Assembly: GCA_017448975.1 (NCBI GenBank)
Contig: JAFSKN010000035.1
Coordinates: 1-53,344 of the forward strand
Direction: 5' to 3'
Length of the DNA: 53,344 nt
Source of the DNA: Clostridia bacterium
Lineage (GTDB): Bacteria > Bacillota > Clostridia > Christensenellales > Aristaeellaceae
Shown here: one piece after another, positions 34,401 to 41,835 of the stretch
Layout: the number at the start of each line of letters is the position of its first letter
Numbering within the stretch: the stretch's first letter is position 1
Translations under genes and position numbers: made by a program
The notes under the pieces: model-generated
What the model was told of the DNA's origin: nothing
Database searches by the model: none
Seen by the model: the letters and a program-made list of their open reading frames with translations, nothing else

Positions 34401-34924
34401 TAAACGGGGAAGGCAGCTCCGTCAGCGTGACCCTGTACCCCGTGGAAAAGATCGACTGGTATACCGGCGGCATTCAGAGCATCTGGAGCGTCGGCACCGT
34501 GGCCATCATCACCGACGTATACACCGGCATTTCCTTCCGGGCCCAGCGGCTCTACGGCGATAACCACGCCGACTGCGAGCCTCTGACCACCGCCGATACC
34601 GCGGCTTACTGCCGCATTTACGGCGTGAGCACGCCCCAGGAAATCGAGGATCGGGAACAGCAGCTGCAATCCTACCGCCGCCGTCCCCTGTGGGTCACCA
34701 TCGGCGGGCGCACCTTCGCGGCTTCCATGTACGGTATCCCCCACAATTTCGATGGCGACCGGATCCCGGATAACGGCTATACCGGCCAGTTCTGCGTCCA
34801 TTTCGTCAACAGCAAGACCCACACCACCGGCATCGTGGACCCGGACGCCGACTACAACAACTATTTCGGCCACCAGAGCGCCATCAAGTACGCTTACGAA
34901 CATTCCATCAGCGGAACGAAATGA
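31484..34924 (+). CDS. Large secreted cell-wall protein: nine SH3-like repeats, peptidoglycan-binding domain, unknown C-terminal domain
   Basis: A 1146-residue exported protein with signal peptide NRIVSIALLLAMALSLLPTG. About nine bacterial SH3 repeats follow. Several carry the VNLR/VNIR-x-TP motif, and several are joined by Pro/Thr/Ala linkers such as ATPTPTPGS. A peptidoglycan-binding domain (about 898-966) has LNSTGDDVTLLQRKLVELGY. The last ~160 residues are a separate domain with conserved-looking His, Asp and Cys (HADCEPLTTADT, QFCVHFVNS, GHQSAIKYAYEH). The frame opens at 31409, but that ATG would be about six bases from the predicted transcription start, so 31484 is chosen although its ribosome site is weak. 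It probably anchors to the wall and processes or recognises it. The long palindrome follows the stop. Confidence 0.85.
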   Translation: MKQKGTLNRIVSIALLLAMALSLLPTGGAAEVKHGYLVINNNTTNRVVNFRAKPNTNDNTNFPIAHLPEYWVVEVLSHQTGWYKINANISTAGGAPDYRTGYVVDTFLKEMTAAEEYEWLLNPTATYNPAGSGASATPTPTPGSDLPAGVVVGYVRTVQDKVNLREEPAGKVLNASNQIPVNTLFPCYAFVTSGAYEWAAVLYNGKTGYIRSDCYVRTDANGTEITDPASQVTMKPTTGPTVNPKTNIVPGQTYGRVTADNVLFRKSASTSGDFWTRLPAGWELCVMDVTVKNGITWYKVKGSIPDNPSRTYTGYIHGDYFTITETPTAAPSPTPTGSAANSDYGLVTLNGVNLRQTPGGTTLNALLANTVVNVLYAPAGNTDNDWFYVEINGVYGYLPATSMRLLTAAELNNYVLPAKPSGANPPVITGSGFVKMVKDKVNIRKTPAGTALTAKDADKVPLGTVLAYTEGPVTASGYDWVKITYNGITGYVRSDCYTYCDNSGNPVATATAKPSPTPASGSASNQGYIKLIKGGVNLRNSVWGSVIAQLARGTVLPYFSIVKTNNSSKEIWYEVYSSKYNTFGFILGSMAELCDANGKAVDPGVLPTDTPITVTGYVATTVSSVWLRKTPSTGAETAGQVKAKGTVLPMIGPAVVTDYTWFPVQTADGTRGYLRGDCVFGLAAWQIELYNSTGKLATPTPAPATPKPGLSSYVQVVGGSLWIRETPSKKAGTVGQLSNGTIIKFNKKQTVSGEVWYQVTNAGKTGWIMGTFARVLTNAEYEQIVGTPTPVPTATPQGTINPSDFSDLIMTTTTRVRIRSTSSMNGKEIGMVYSAGTVFSYLGSYTIPTAGNPYYWYKVKYQNITGWMRGDCVRVLTKAEKAAYQINGDPNNTTPVTYRTLSLNSTGDDVTLLQRKLVELGYLAADQVSGKYLSSTQAAVVKFQQDKGLTVDGIAGTKTQHALYGTSESGTELNGEGSSVSVTLYPVEKIDWYTGGIQSIWSVGTVAIITDVYTGISFRAQRLYGDNHADCEPLTTADTAAYCRIYGVSTPQEIEDREQQLQSYRRRPLWVTIGGRTFAASMYGIPHNFDGDRIPDNGYTGQFCVHFVNSKTHTTGIVDPDADYNNYFGHQSAIKYAYEHSISGTK

Positions 34925-34930
34925 CAGGAT

Positions 34931-35004
34931 TACTGGGGAAACCATTCTTTGGAGCCCAAAGAATGGTTTCCCCCAGACCCCCTTACAAGAAAGGCAAAAG
35001 GGGG
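34931..35004. repeat. Dispersed long palindrome with conserved tail, copy 1
   Basis: Arms CTGGGGAAACCATTCTTTGG (34933-34952) and its complement (34956-34976, one extra C) form a 20-bp hairpin. The tail ACCCCCTTACAAGAAAGGCA follows. The same unit occurs at 44672-44749. The rest of the gap up to 35159 holds no open frame I can support, only a GGAAAGGGGTTTCCCC palindrome near 35134. Confidence 0.85.
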
Positions 35005-35159
35005 AAAGCTTTTTCCTAAACGCTGCTGCCAGCCAACCTACAGAAATCCCACCGAAGGAACGGGCATCAACCGCCCGAAAGCTGGAAACGGGTCTGCTAT
35101 GGAACTGTAACGGCCTTTATTATGGTTTTCTCGGAAAGGGGTTTCCCCAGAAAAAATAC

Positions 35160-36401
35160 ATGAATTACGATGTGATCGTCATCGGCGGAGGCGCGGCGGG
35201 ATTGACCGCCGCGCTTTCCGCATCCGGGCGCGGCGCGCGGGTGCTGCTGCTGGAAGCGGCGGGCAGGGTGGGCAGGAAAATTCTGGCCTCCGGCAACGGA
35301 CGCTGCAACTTGGCCAACGCCGGTCCGGCAAGCTATCCCGGCGGCGGGGGCTTTGCCCGCGGCGTATTGGAACAATGCCCGGTGAGCCGGGTGCTGGATT
35401 TCTTCCACGGCCTGGGTCTGGTGACGGTGGAGGAGGACGGGGGCCGGATCTATCCCGGCTGCGGTCAGGCCGCCGCCGTGCTGGACGTACTGCGGGCGGC
35501 CATGGAACGCCGGGGGTTCGAAGTCCTCTGCGATCTGCCCGTTCAGCATATCCGGCCCACAAAATGGGGCCTGCGGGCGGAAGCCGGGGAAAAAACGTTT
35601 GACGCTTCCGCCGTGATCGCCGCCTGCGGCGGCATGGCCGGGGGAAAGCTGGGCCACGACGGCGGCGCGTACCGTTTGCTCACCGATTTGGGCCATACCC
35701 TCACGCCGGTAAAGCCCGCTCTTGCACCGTTGATTGCGGAAAAAAGCGCCGTCAAGGGCCTGTCCGGCCTGCGCCTGCCCGCCATCCTGACCCTGTGCGC
35801 TCAAAAGGGACAGCCCCTGGGCAATCCCGTCCAGGGGGAGGCGCTGTTCACCGATTACGGGGTCAGCGGGGTCTGCGCCATGGAGCTGGGCCGCCGTGCC
35901 GGGGAGGAAAAGGAAAAGACCGGAGCTTGGCCCGTGCTGTACATGGATTTTTCGCCCATGTTGGGCATCTGCCCCCGGTACTGCGGCGCGCTGGACGAAA
36001 CCATGCGCGACCCCAACCGTCACCTGAAAACGATTCGGGCATTTTTGGAGGAACGGGCGCATATCCTGCCTAAAGACGCTTTGCTCCAGGGCATGGTCCC
36101 CCGGCTGCTGGCTGAACGGCTGAAAGGCCGATCCCTGCCCGAACTGGCCAGCGGCTTAGCCGCTTTTCCCGTGCCGCTGACCGGCGTTCGGGGGATGGAA
36201 TACGCTCAGGTGACCGCGGGGGGCATCGCCTGCGGGGAATTCGATCCGGCCACGCTTCAATCCCGCCTGATTCCCGGCCTGTACGCCGCCGGGGAAATGC
36301 TGGACGTGGACGGCGCCTGCGGCGGGTTCAACCTGCAATTTGCCTTCGCCTCCGGTATCGTGGCGGGGGAGGAAGCGGCACGGGCGGCACTGAAGCTTTA
36401 A
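35160..36401 (+). CDS. HI0933/BaiN-family NAD(P)/FAD-dependent flavoprotein
   Basis: A 413-residue cytoplasmic flavoprotein. VIVIGGGAAGLTAALSASGR (residues 5-24) is the FAD-binding Rossmann motif. LLEAAGRVGRKILASGNGRCN (about 30-50) is the HI0933 signature. AGEMLDVDGACGGFNLQFAF near the C-terminus is the second FAD contact. Characterised relatives include the bile-acid reductase BaiN, but most members have no known substrate. The reading frame is open upstream into the SH3 gene, but the Rossmann start at ATG 35160 is the natural N-terminus. No convincing ribosome site precedes it, so translation may be weak. The palindromic repeat lies just upstream. Confidence 0.88.
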   Translation: MNYDVIVIGGGAAGLTAALSASGRGARVLLLEAAGRVGRKILASGNGRCNLANAGPASYPGGGGFARGVLEQCPVSRVLDFFHGLGLVTVEEDGGRIYPGCGQAAAVLDVLRAAMERRGFEVLCDLPVQHIRPTKWGLRAEAGEKTFDASAVIAACGGMAGGKLGHDGGAYRLLTDLGHTLTPVKPALAPLIAEKSAVKGLSGLRLPAILTLCAQKGQPLGNPVQGEALFTDYGVSGVCAMELGRRAGEEKEKTGAWPVLYMDFSPMLGICPRYCGALDETMRDPNRHLKTIRAFLEERAHILPKDALLQGMVPRLLAERLKGRSLPELASGLAAFPVPLTGVRGMEYAQVTAGGIACGEFDPATLQSRLIPGLYAAGEMLDVDGACGGFNLQFAFASGIVAGEEAARAALKL

Positions 36402-36415
36402 GGCCAGTATCAGTC

Positions 36416-36508
36416 AGAGTGGAGAGTTGAGATTGATATAGTTGGTCAAGAGAAGAACGCCATCGTTTATTCCCCCAAATTCATCTCAACACTCAACTCT
36501 TAACTCTC
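36416..36508. repeat. AGTGGAGAGTTGAGA-type inverted intergenic repeat, copy 2
   Basis: AGAGTGGAGAGTTGAGAT at 36416-36433 is mirrored by ATCTCAACACTCAACTCTTA at 36483-36502, with about 50 bases between them. It resembles the element at 24531-24625 in composition and position between genes. Confidence 0.5.
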
Positions 36509-36552
36509 ATGCAGTTCTAAACTGCCTATTCATCCCAAAGGAGGATTTGCCC

Positions 36553-37164
36553 ATGAATTATCCCTTCGTTTCTTTGGCTCCCGGCACTCTCTTGGCTCCG
36601 GTGCCCGCCGTCATGGTTTCCTGTGCCCTGCCGGGACAGAAGCCCAACATCGTCACCATCGCCTGGGCGGGCACGGTGAATTCCGATCCGCCCATGTGCT
36701 CCATCTCTGTGCGGAAGGAGCGCTATTCCCACGATATGATCCGGGATTCCGGGGAATTCATCATCAACCTTTGCGGGCAGGAGCAATTGAAGGGCATGGA
36801 TTTCTGCGGCGTGAAATCGGGCCGGGACGTGGATAAATTCGCCGCCTGCGGCTTTACGCCTGTTTCCGTGCCGGGCTTCGCCGCCTCCGCCGTAGGGGAT
36901 TGCCCCCTGTATTTGGCCTGCCGGGTCACATCGGTGCAGGAATTGGGCAGCCACGATCTGTTTTTGGGCAAAGTGGAGCAGATGGGCGTGCGGCCTGACC
37001 TGATCGACGAAGCGGGCCGCATCGATTTCGGCAAAGCCCGTTTGGTGGCCTACAATCACGGGAATTATTACGCCATGGGCGAAGCCCTGGGCTTTTTCGG
37101 TTATTCCGTTGCCGCCCCGGACGTGCTGGAACGCCGGATGAAGCAGTTGAAAAGTGGAAAGTAA
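36553..37164 (+). CDS. Flavin reductase-like FMN-binding protein
   Basis: A 203-residue protein of the flavin-reductase split-barrel family (DIM6/NTAB). VPAVMVSCALPGQKPNIVTI (about 18-37) followed by AWAGTVNSDPPMCSISVRKE is the FMN-binding core, and SGEFIINLCGQ the next strand. Members use NAD(P)H to reduce flavin or bind FMN as stand-alone flavoproteins. AAAGGAGG at 36538-36545 sets the start, rejecting the longer frame from 36442 that runs through the repeat. The last codons (KQLKSGK) overlap an AAAAGTGGAAAGT repeat. The preceding flavoprotein and the RpiB-like gene 24 bases downstream share its direction. Confidence 0.9.
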   Translation: MNYPFVSLAPGTLLAPVPAVMVSCALPGQKPNIVTIAWAGTVNSDPPMCSISVRKERYSHDMIRDSGEFIINLCGQEQLKGMDFCGVKSGRDVDKFAACGFTPVSVPGFAASAVGDCPLYLACRVTSVQELGSHDLFLGKVEQMGVRPDLIDEAGRIDFGKARLVAYNHGNYYAMGEALGFFGYSVAAPDVLERRMKQLKSGK

Positions 37165-37188
37165 AAAAATTCAAAGGAGGAAACACGC

Positions 37189-37641
37189 ATGAAGTTTGCC
37201 ATCGCCTGCGACCCGGCTGGCGTGCCGCTGAAGGAGCCCATCAAGGAAACGCTGAAAGAATTGGGCATCGAATACGAGGATTTCGGCATCAACGAGGGCG
37301 ATCCCCGGGATTATCCCATCTTCGCCGTGCGCGCCGCCAATGCCGTGGTGAAGGGGGACTGCGACCGGGGCATCATCCTGTGCGGCACCGGCGTGGGCAT
37401 TTCCATCGCCGCCAACAAAGTGTCCGGCATCCGCTGCTGCTGCTGCTCCGACTGTTACAGCGCCAAAATGAGCCGCGCCCACAACGACGCCAATATGCTG
37501 GCTTTGGGCGGCCGCGTGATTGCCCCCGAATTGGCCAAGCTCATCGTGGAAATCTGGGTGAAAACCCCCTTCGAGGGCGGGCGGCATCAGCGCCGCATCG
37601 ATATGTTTTCTCTCATCGAAGAAGGCAAACCGGTGGAATAA
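37189..37641 (+). CDS. RpiB/LacA/LacB-family sugar-phosphate isomerase with Cys cluster
   Basis: A 150-residue aldose-ketose isomerase. GIILCGTGVGISIAANKVSG (about residues 62-81) with the catalytic Cys66 and HNDANMLALGGRVI identify the RpiB family, which interconverts ribose-5-phosphate and ribulose-5-phosphate or related sugar phosphates. Two features are odd. The usual DHAG near the N-terminus reads DPAG (CDPAGVPLK), so the substrate-binding His is missing. The loop after GIR reads CCCCSDCYSAK where relatives have mostly aliphatic residues. The substrate may therefore differ from ribose-5-phosphate. AAAGGAGG upstream supports the ATG. It probably ends the transcript carrying the flavin reductase. 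Confidence 0.85.
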   Translation: MKFAIACDPAGVPLKEPIKETLKELGIEYEDFGINEGDPRDYPIFAVRAANAVVKGDCDRGIILCGTGVGISIAANKVSGIRCCCCSDCYSAKMSRAHNDANMLALGGRVIAPELAKLIVEIWVKTPFEGGRHQRRIDMFSLIEEGKPVE

Positions 37642-37662
37642 AGTTTGCCCTTGTGTTTTTTC

Positions 37663-37691
37663 TTGAATATTCTGGCAAGCTGTGGTAAGAT
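37663..37691 (+). promoter_or_regulatory. Sigma-A promoter of the glycosyltransferase cluster
   Basis: TTGAAT, 17-nt spacer, TAAGAT, about 110 bases before the GT2 start. Confidence 0.6.
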
Positions 37692-37803
37692 AAATATATC
37701 TTATGATCAGATGGGCGCCGGGCAGTGATCGCTTTGCGTGGGATGATCCGGCGTTTTTTCCATACCGCTTCCCGGCCGGGCAAGCCGGAAAAGGAGAAAT
37801 GGA

Positions 37804-38766
37804 ATGATTCCTGCTTTGTATATCGTGATCCCCTGCTATAACGAGGAAGAAGTGCTGCCGTTGACCGCGCCCCGGTTCCTGCAAAAAATCGACGATCTGA
37901 GCCGGGCGGGAAAAATCAGCGGGGAAAGCCGGGTGCTGTTCGTGGACGACGGCTCCAAGGACAGCACCTGGGAGATCATTTCTTCTCTGGCCGCTTCCGA
38001 CCGGCGCTATATGGGCATCCGCCAAAGCCGCAACCGGGGCCATCAAAACGCCGTGCTGGCGGGCCTGATGGAAGCCAGGGACAAGTGCGATATCACCATT
38101 TCCATCGACTGCGACGGCCAGGACGATATCAGCGCCATGGACGAAATGGTGGATGCTTATTTAGACGGCTGCGAAATCGTGTACGGGGTGCGCAGCAAAC
38201 GGGACACCGACACCTTTTTCAAACGCTTCACCGCCGAGGGCTATTACAAGCTGCTGCGCGGCATGGGTGTGGACGTGGTGTTCAACCACGCGGATTACCG
38301 CCTGGTATCCGCCCGGGTGCTGAAGGAATTTGCCAGCTTCAAGGAAGTGAACCTGTTCCTGCGGGGCATGTTCCCCCTGGTGGGCTTCAAATCCACCTCG
38401 GTCTATTACGAGCGCCGCGAGCGGATCGCGGGCAAAAGCCATTATCCGCTGAAAAAAATGCTGGCGCTGGCCTTCGACGGCATCACCAGCATGTCGGTAA
38501 AGCCCATCCGCATGATCACTGTGTTCGGCCTGATCGTAAGCGCGTTCAGCTTTATCGCCATCCTGTGGATCATCATCGCCGCCCTCGGCGGCGGCACCGT
38601 GGATGGCTGGGCCTCCACCGCCTGCATGATGTGCTTCATCGGCGGCGTTCAGATGCTGTTCCTTGGCGTGATCGGCGAATATGTGGGAAAGATTTATCTG
38701 GAAACCAAGGCCCGCCCCCGCTATATCATCAGTGAACGCACCGAAGATAAGCAGGCGAAACCCTGA
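37804..38766 (+). CDS. GT2 glycosyltransferase, DPM1/GtrB-like, with two membrane segments
   Basis: A 320-residue enzyme of the polyprenyl-phosphate sugar transferase group. YIVIPCYNEEEVL and VLFVDDGSKDSTWEII are the nucleotide-sugar motifs. SIDCDGQDDI (about 100-109) holds the metal-binding DxD-like acid pair, and NLFLRGMFPLVGFKSTSVYY the acceptor region. Two C-terminal helices (about 239-261 and 274-299) anchor it in the membrane. It probably loads a hexose on undecaprenyl phosphate for wall or exopolysaccharide glycosylation. AAAAGGAG at 37789-37796 supports the ATG. It is followed closely by an amino-acid permease and a sugar-phosphate transferase, all in one direction. Confidence 0.9.
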   Translation: MIPALYIVIPCYNEEEVLPLTAPRFLQKIDDLSRAGKISGESRVLFVDDGSKDSTWEIISSLAASDRRYMGIRQSRNRGHQNAVLAGLMEARDKCDITISIDCDGQDDISAMDEMVDAYLDGCEIVYGVRSKRDTDTFFKRFTAEGYYKLLRGMGVDVVFNHADYRLVSARVLKEFASFKEVNLFLRGMFPLVGFKSTSVYYERRERIAGKSHYPLKKMLALAFDGITSMSVKPIRMITVFGLIVSAFSFIAILWIIIAALGGGTVDGWASTACMMCFIGGVQMLFLGVIGEYVGKIYLETKARPRYIISERTEDKQAKP

Positions 38767-38800
38767 CAGGCCTTGACGAAATGATTTGGAGAGATCGGCT

Positions 38801-40207
38801 ATGTATACGAAAGGCAGCACCGCACGGAATAAGCTGTCGCCGCTGAATGCCTGGGCGTTTTCCTTCGCCTGCATGATCGGCTGGGCGGCTTTCGTCATGC
38901 CCGCCACCACGTTCCTGCCTGTGGGCGGCATCTTAGGCTCCACCCTGGCGTTCCTGGCGGCTGGGGTGGCCATGGTGATCATTGCCCTGAATTATCATTA
39001 TCTGAGCAATCTGTATCCCAGCATGAGCGGCATTTACAACCTGGTGAAGGTTTCCGGCAACCGCCGTCAGGCGTTTACCGCCTCCTGGGCCATGGGCCTG
39101 GCCCATCTGTGCTGCATCCCCCTGAACGCACGGGCCTTGGGCATGCTGCTGCGCACGATGATGGAGGAATTCCTTCACATTGAATTCCGGGCGTACTTCT
39201 TCCAGTCCAATACCCTGCTGGTGGAGGCCATCGTAGTGGTAGCCGCCCTGGTGCTGTTCGGGTTCATCAACATCCGGGGCATGCGGCAAACTGCTCTGGT
39301 GCAGACCATCGGCGCCGTTGTGCTGTTGGGCGGCATCGTGCTGATCCTGATCGCGTCCGCGTTTACGGCGGACGAAAAAGCCCTTTCCCTCTCGCCTGCC
39401 TATTATCCCGGCACCGGTCCGCGCAGCGCTTTCATGACCATCTTCATCATGACACCCTGGGCTTTCGTGGGATTCGAGTCCCTGTCCAACGCCACCAATG
39501 AATTGAATTTTCCCCTGAAAAAGTTGGGGAAAATTATGATCATCTCCGTGCTTTGCGGCGTCTTTGCCTATATGGCCAATATTTTCAGCGCCCTGCTGGG
39601 CATGCCGGTCGGCTTTTCCTCCTGGCCGGAATATGTGGACAGGCTCCGGGGCATGTCCGGGGTGGCCGGGTATCCCGTAGCCCTGGCGGCGCGGAAATCC
39701 ATGGGCAGGATCGGCACCGTGATTTTCTTCGCCGCCTGCATCAGCGCCACCCTCACCGGTCTGGTGGGCTTTTTCGCATCCATCAGCCGCCTGATTTCTC
39801 AGATGGCCAACGACGGCGCGCTGCCCACTTCTTTGGGCAAGACGCATCCGTTCCACGGCACGCCGGTCAACGCTGTGAAGCTGGTGGTGATCATGGCGCT
39901 GCTGCTGTCTCTGGCCCGGAGCGCTTTTGACAACATTGAGGAGCTGGCTTCCGTGGCCACAGCCGTGGGCTTTGGCTATTGTTCCCTGGCCGCGCTGCTC
40001 AACGCCGTGCAAAACGAGGACAAGCGCTATATCTTCACCGGGGCGGTGGGCATGCTGCTGTGTCTGGTGTGGATTTTTTTCCAGATCGTGCCGGTAAGGG
40101 GCCTCAGTTCCGCCATCAGCGAAGAAGCCATGATCTGCGTGATCGCGTGGATATTCGCTGGGATCGTGATGTATGTGCTGAACACCAAATCCATGGCCGC
40201 CAAGTAA
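38801..40207 (+). CDS. APC-superfamily amino acid permease
   Basis: A 468-residue membrane protein with about 12 helices. LNAWAFSFACMIGWAAFVMP and GILGSTLAFLAAGVAMVIIA form the first helices, with the unwound Gly-rich stretch expected in APC transporters. TPWAFVGFESLSNATNELNF (about residues 217-236) is the conserved TM6 region. TTGGAGAG at 38786-38793 serves as ribosome site for ATG 38801 and rules out the TTG at 38786 as start. It imports or exchanges amino acids or amines, with unknown specificity. Its place between two glycosyltransferase-type genes is unusual and may be chance. Confidence 0.9.
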   Translation: MYTKGSTARNKLSPLNAWAFSFACMIGWAAFVMPATTFLPVGGILGSTLAFLAAGVAMVIIALNYHYLSNLYPSMSGIYNLVKVSGNRRQAFTASWAMGLAHLCCIPLNARALGMLLRTMMEEFLHIEFRAYFFQSNTLLVEAIVVVAALVLFGFINIRGMRQTALVQTIGAVVLLGGIVLILIASAFTADEKALSLSPAYYPGTGPRSAFMTIFIMTPWAFVGFESLSNATNELNFPLKKLGKIMIISVLCGVFAYMANIFSALLGMPVGFSSWPEYVDRLRGMSGVAGYPVALAARKSMGRIGTVIFFAACISATLTGLVGFFASISRLISQMANDGALPTSLGKTHPFHGTPVNAVKLVVIMALLLSLARSAFDNIEELASVATAVGFGYCSLAALLNAVQNEDKRYIFTGAVGMLLCLVWIFFQIVPVRGLSSAISEEAMICVIAWIFAGIVMYVLNTKSMAAK

Positions 40208-40234
40208 CCCGAACAAAAGAAAGGAGGGATCACC

Positions 40235-41683
40235 GTGCATACCAACCGTTCCGACAGCGCCCTGCGGCATTTGGACTTCGCGTTTTTCGATGTGCTGGTG
40301 ATGCAGCTTTCCTTCATCATGATGTACGGCATCACCCGGCACGAGGGCTTTATTTACAACGATGAGAAATATTTGATACAGGCATCCATCTTCCTGGTGG
40401 TACAGATTGCCTTAGGGCTGTTTTCCAACGCCTATGACCGGATCTTTACCCGCAACATGTACGAGGAGCTGAAATCCCTGCTGCTGAACATCGTCATGAT
40501 CGTGCTCCTCAGCGGCGCTTTCATCCTGATGACCCATACCCCGGTGAAAAACAAAGAACTGATGATCGTGGCTGGATTATATTTCGATATCGATTTTTTT
40601 GTTCGCCAGGCCAATAAAGCCCGCCATCTGCGCAAGGGCCTGCCCAAACGCAAGGTGGCGATCATCACATCAAGCGACAAGGTATTTTCGGTGCTCCGGC
40701 GCTTACGAGAAAATACAGTGTCCGCCGAATATGAATTGAGCTGCGTGATCCTGTTGGATGAGGCCGCGCCGGAAAAATACGACGATTTGGGCGTGCCGGT
40801 CTATTACGCTTACGGCGAGCTTGTCCTGGAAAAAATTACTCGCCTGTGGATCGACGACGCTTTTGTGCTGCTGGAAGATAATGTGCCCTACCCCAAGAGC
40901 CTGATGGCCAACTTCCTGTATATGGGCATCACGATCCACACCGGCCTTTCCGTACTGGACGATTTTTCCAATACCGAGGTGGGCGTGGAGGAATTGGGCA
41001 GCTTCAAGGTGATTACCAATTCCGTGCGCTTCGTTTCCGATTCGTCCATGTTCGCCAAGCGGGCGGTGGATATCATTGGCGGCCTGATCGGCACCATCGG
41101 CACCGGGCTGCTTACGCTGATCATCGGCCCCCTGATCTACATCAAATCCCCCGGCCCCATTTTCTTTGCCCAAAAGCGCATCGGGCTCAATGGCCGCGTG
41201 TTCAAAATGTATAAATTCCGCAGCATGTATATGGACGCGGAAAAGCGCAAGGCCGAGCTGATGGAGAAAAACAAGGTGCAGGGCGGACTGATGTTCAAGA
41301 TGGACGACGACCCCCGCATCATCGGCAGCGAAAAGAAGGGCAAGGACGGCAAGCCCAAGGGCATCGGCAATCTGATCCGCAATACCAGCCTGGATGAATT
41401 CCCCCAGTTTTTCAACGTGCTCAAGGGGGATATGAGCCTGGTGGGCACCCGCCCGCCCACGCTGGACGAATGGAACCAGTACGACCCCCGCCACCGCATC
41501 CGCATGAGCGTGAAGCCCGGCATCACCGGCATGTGGCAGGTGAGCGGCCGCAGCAAGATCACCGACTTCGAGCAGGTGGTGGCTTTGGACCAGAAGTACA
41601 TTGACAACTGGAGCGTGTGGCTGGACTTAAAAATCCTGGCGAAAACCGTGCAGGTGGTGCTCCAGCACGACGGCGCGGTGTAA
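40235..41683 (+). CDS. Polyprenyl sugar-phosphate transferase (WcaJ/EpsL type)
   Basis: A 482-residue initiating glycosyltransferase. The N-terminal ~120 residues are membrane helices. A CoA-binding-like middle domain includes RKVAIITSSDKVFSVLRRLR. One helix (about 277-300) precedes the bacterial sugar-transferase core. The core has KRIGLNGRVFKMYKFRSMY, IRNTSLDEFPQFFNVLKGDM with the catalytic DE pair, SLVGTRPP and KPGITGMWQVSGRS. These enzymes transfer hexose-1-phosphate to undecaprenyl phosphate and start capsule or exopolysaccharide synthesis. Translation starts at GTG 40235, preceded by AAAGGAGGG at 40219-40227. No polymerase or flippase gene is adjacent, so the rest of the pathway lies elsewhere. 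Confidence 0.93.
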   Translation: MHTNRSDSALRHLDFAFFDVLVMQLSFIMMYGITRHEGFIYNDEKYLIQASIFLVVQIALGLFSNAYDRIFTRNMYEELKSLLLNIVMIVLLSGAFILMTHTPVKNKELMIVAGLYFDIDFFVRQANKARHLRKGLPKRKVAIITSSDKVFSVLRRLRENTVSAEYELSCVILLDEAAPEKYDDLGVPVYYAYGELVLEKITRLWIDDAFVLLEDNVPYPKSLMANFLYMGITIHTGLSVLDDFSNTEVGVEELGSFKVITNSVRFVSDSSMFAKRAVDIIGGLIGTIGTGLLTLIIGPLIYIKSPGPIFFAQKRIGLNGRVFKMYKFRSMYMDAEKRKAELMEKNKVQGGLMFKMDDDPRIIGSEKKGKDGKPKGIGNLIRNTSLDEFPQFFNVLKGDMSLVGTRPPTLDEWNQYDPRHRIRMSVKPGITGMWQVSGRSKITDFEQVVALDQKYIDNWSVWLDLKILAKTVQVVLQHDGAV

Positions 41684-41700
41684 TATGCATATCGGCATAC

Positions 41701-41734
41701 GGACGGCGGCGGAAATGCTGGCCCGTCCTTTTTT
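41701..41734 (+). terminator. Intrinsic terminator after the sugar-phosphate transferase
   Basis: GGACGG pairs with CCGTCC across a 16-base interior, followed by six T. Confidence 0.75.
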
Positions 41735-41738
41735 ATGA

Positions 41739-41767
41739 TTGTATTTTTCTGGCCGAAATGATATAAT
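41739..41767 (+). promoter_or_regulatory. Sigma-A promoter of the HAD phosphatase gene
   Basis: TTGTAT, 17-nt spacer, perfect TATAAT. Confidence 0.75.
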
Positions 41768-41835
41768 AAAAGTACATGCGGCGGACGGTTTCAATATACC
41801 GCAGCGGGAATGATTCAGGAAAGGCGGAAAAAAGA

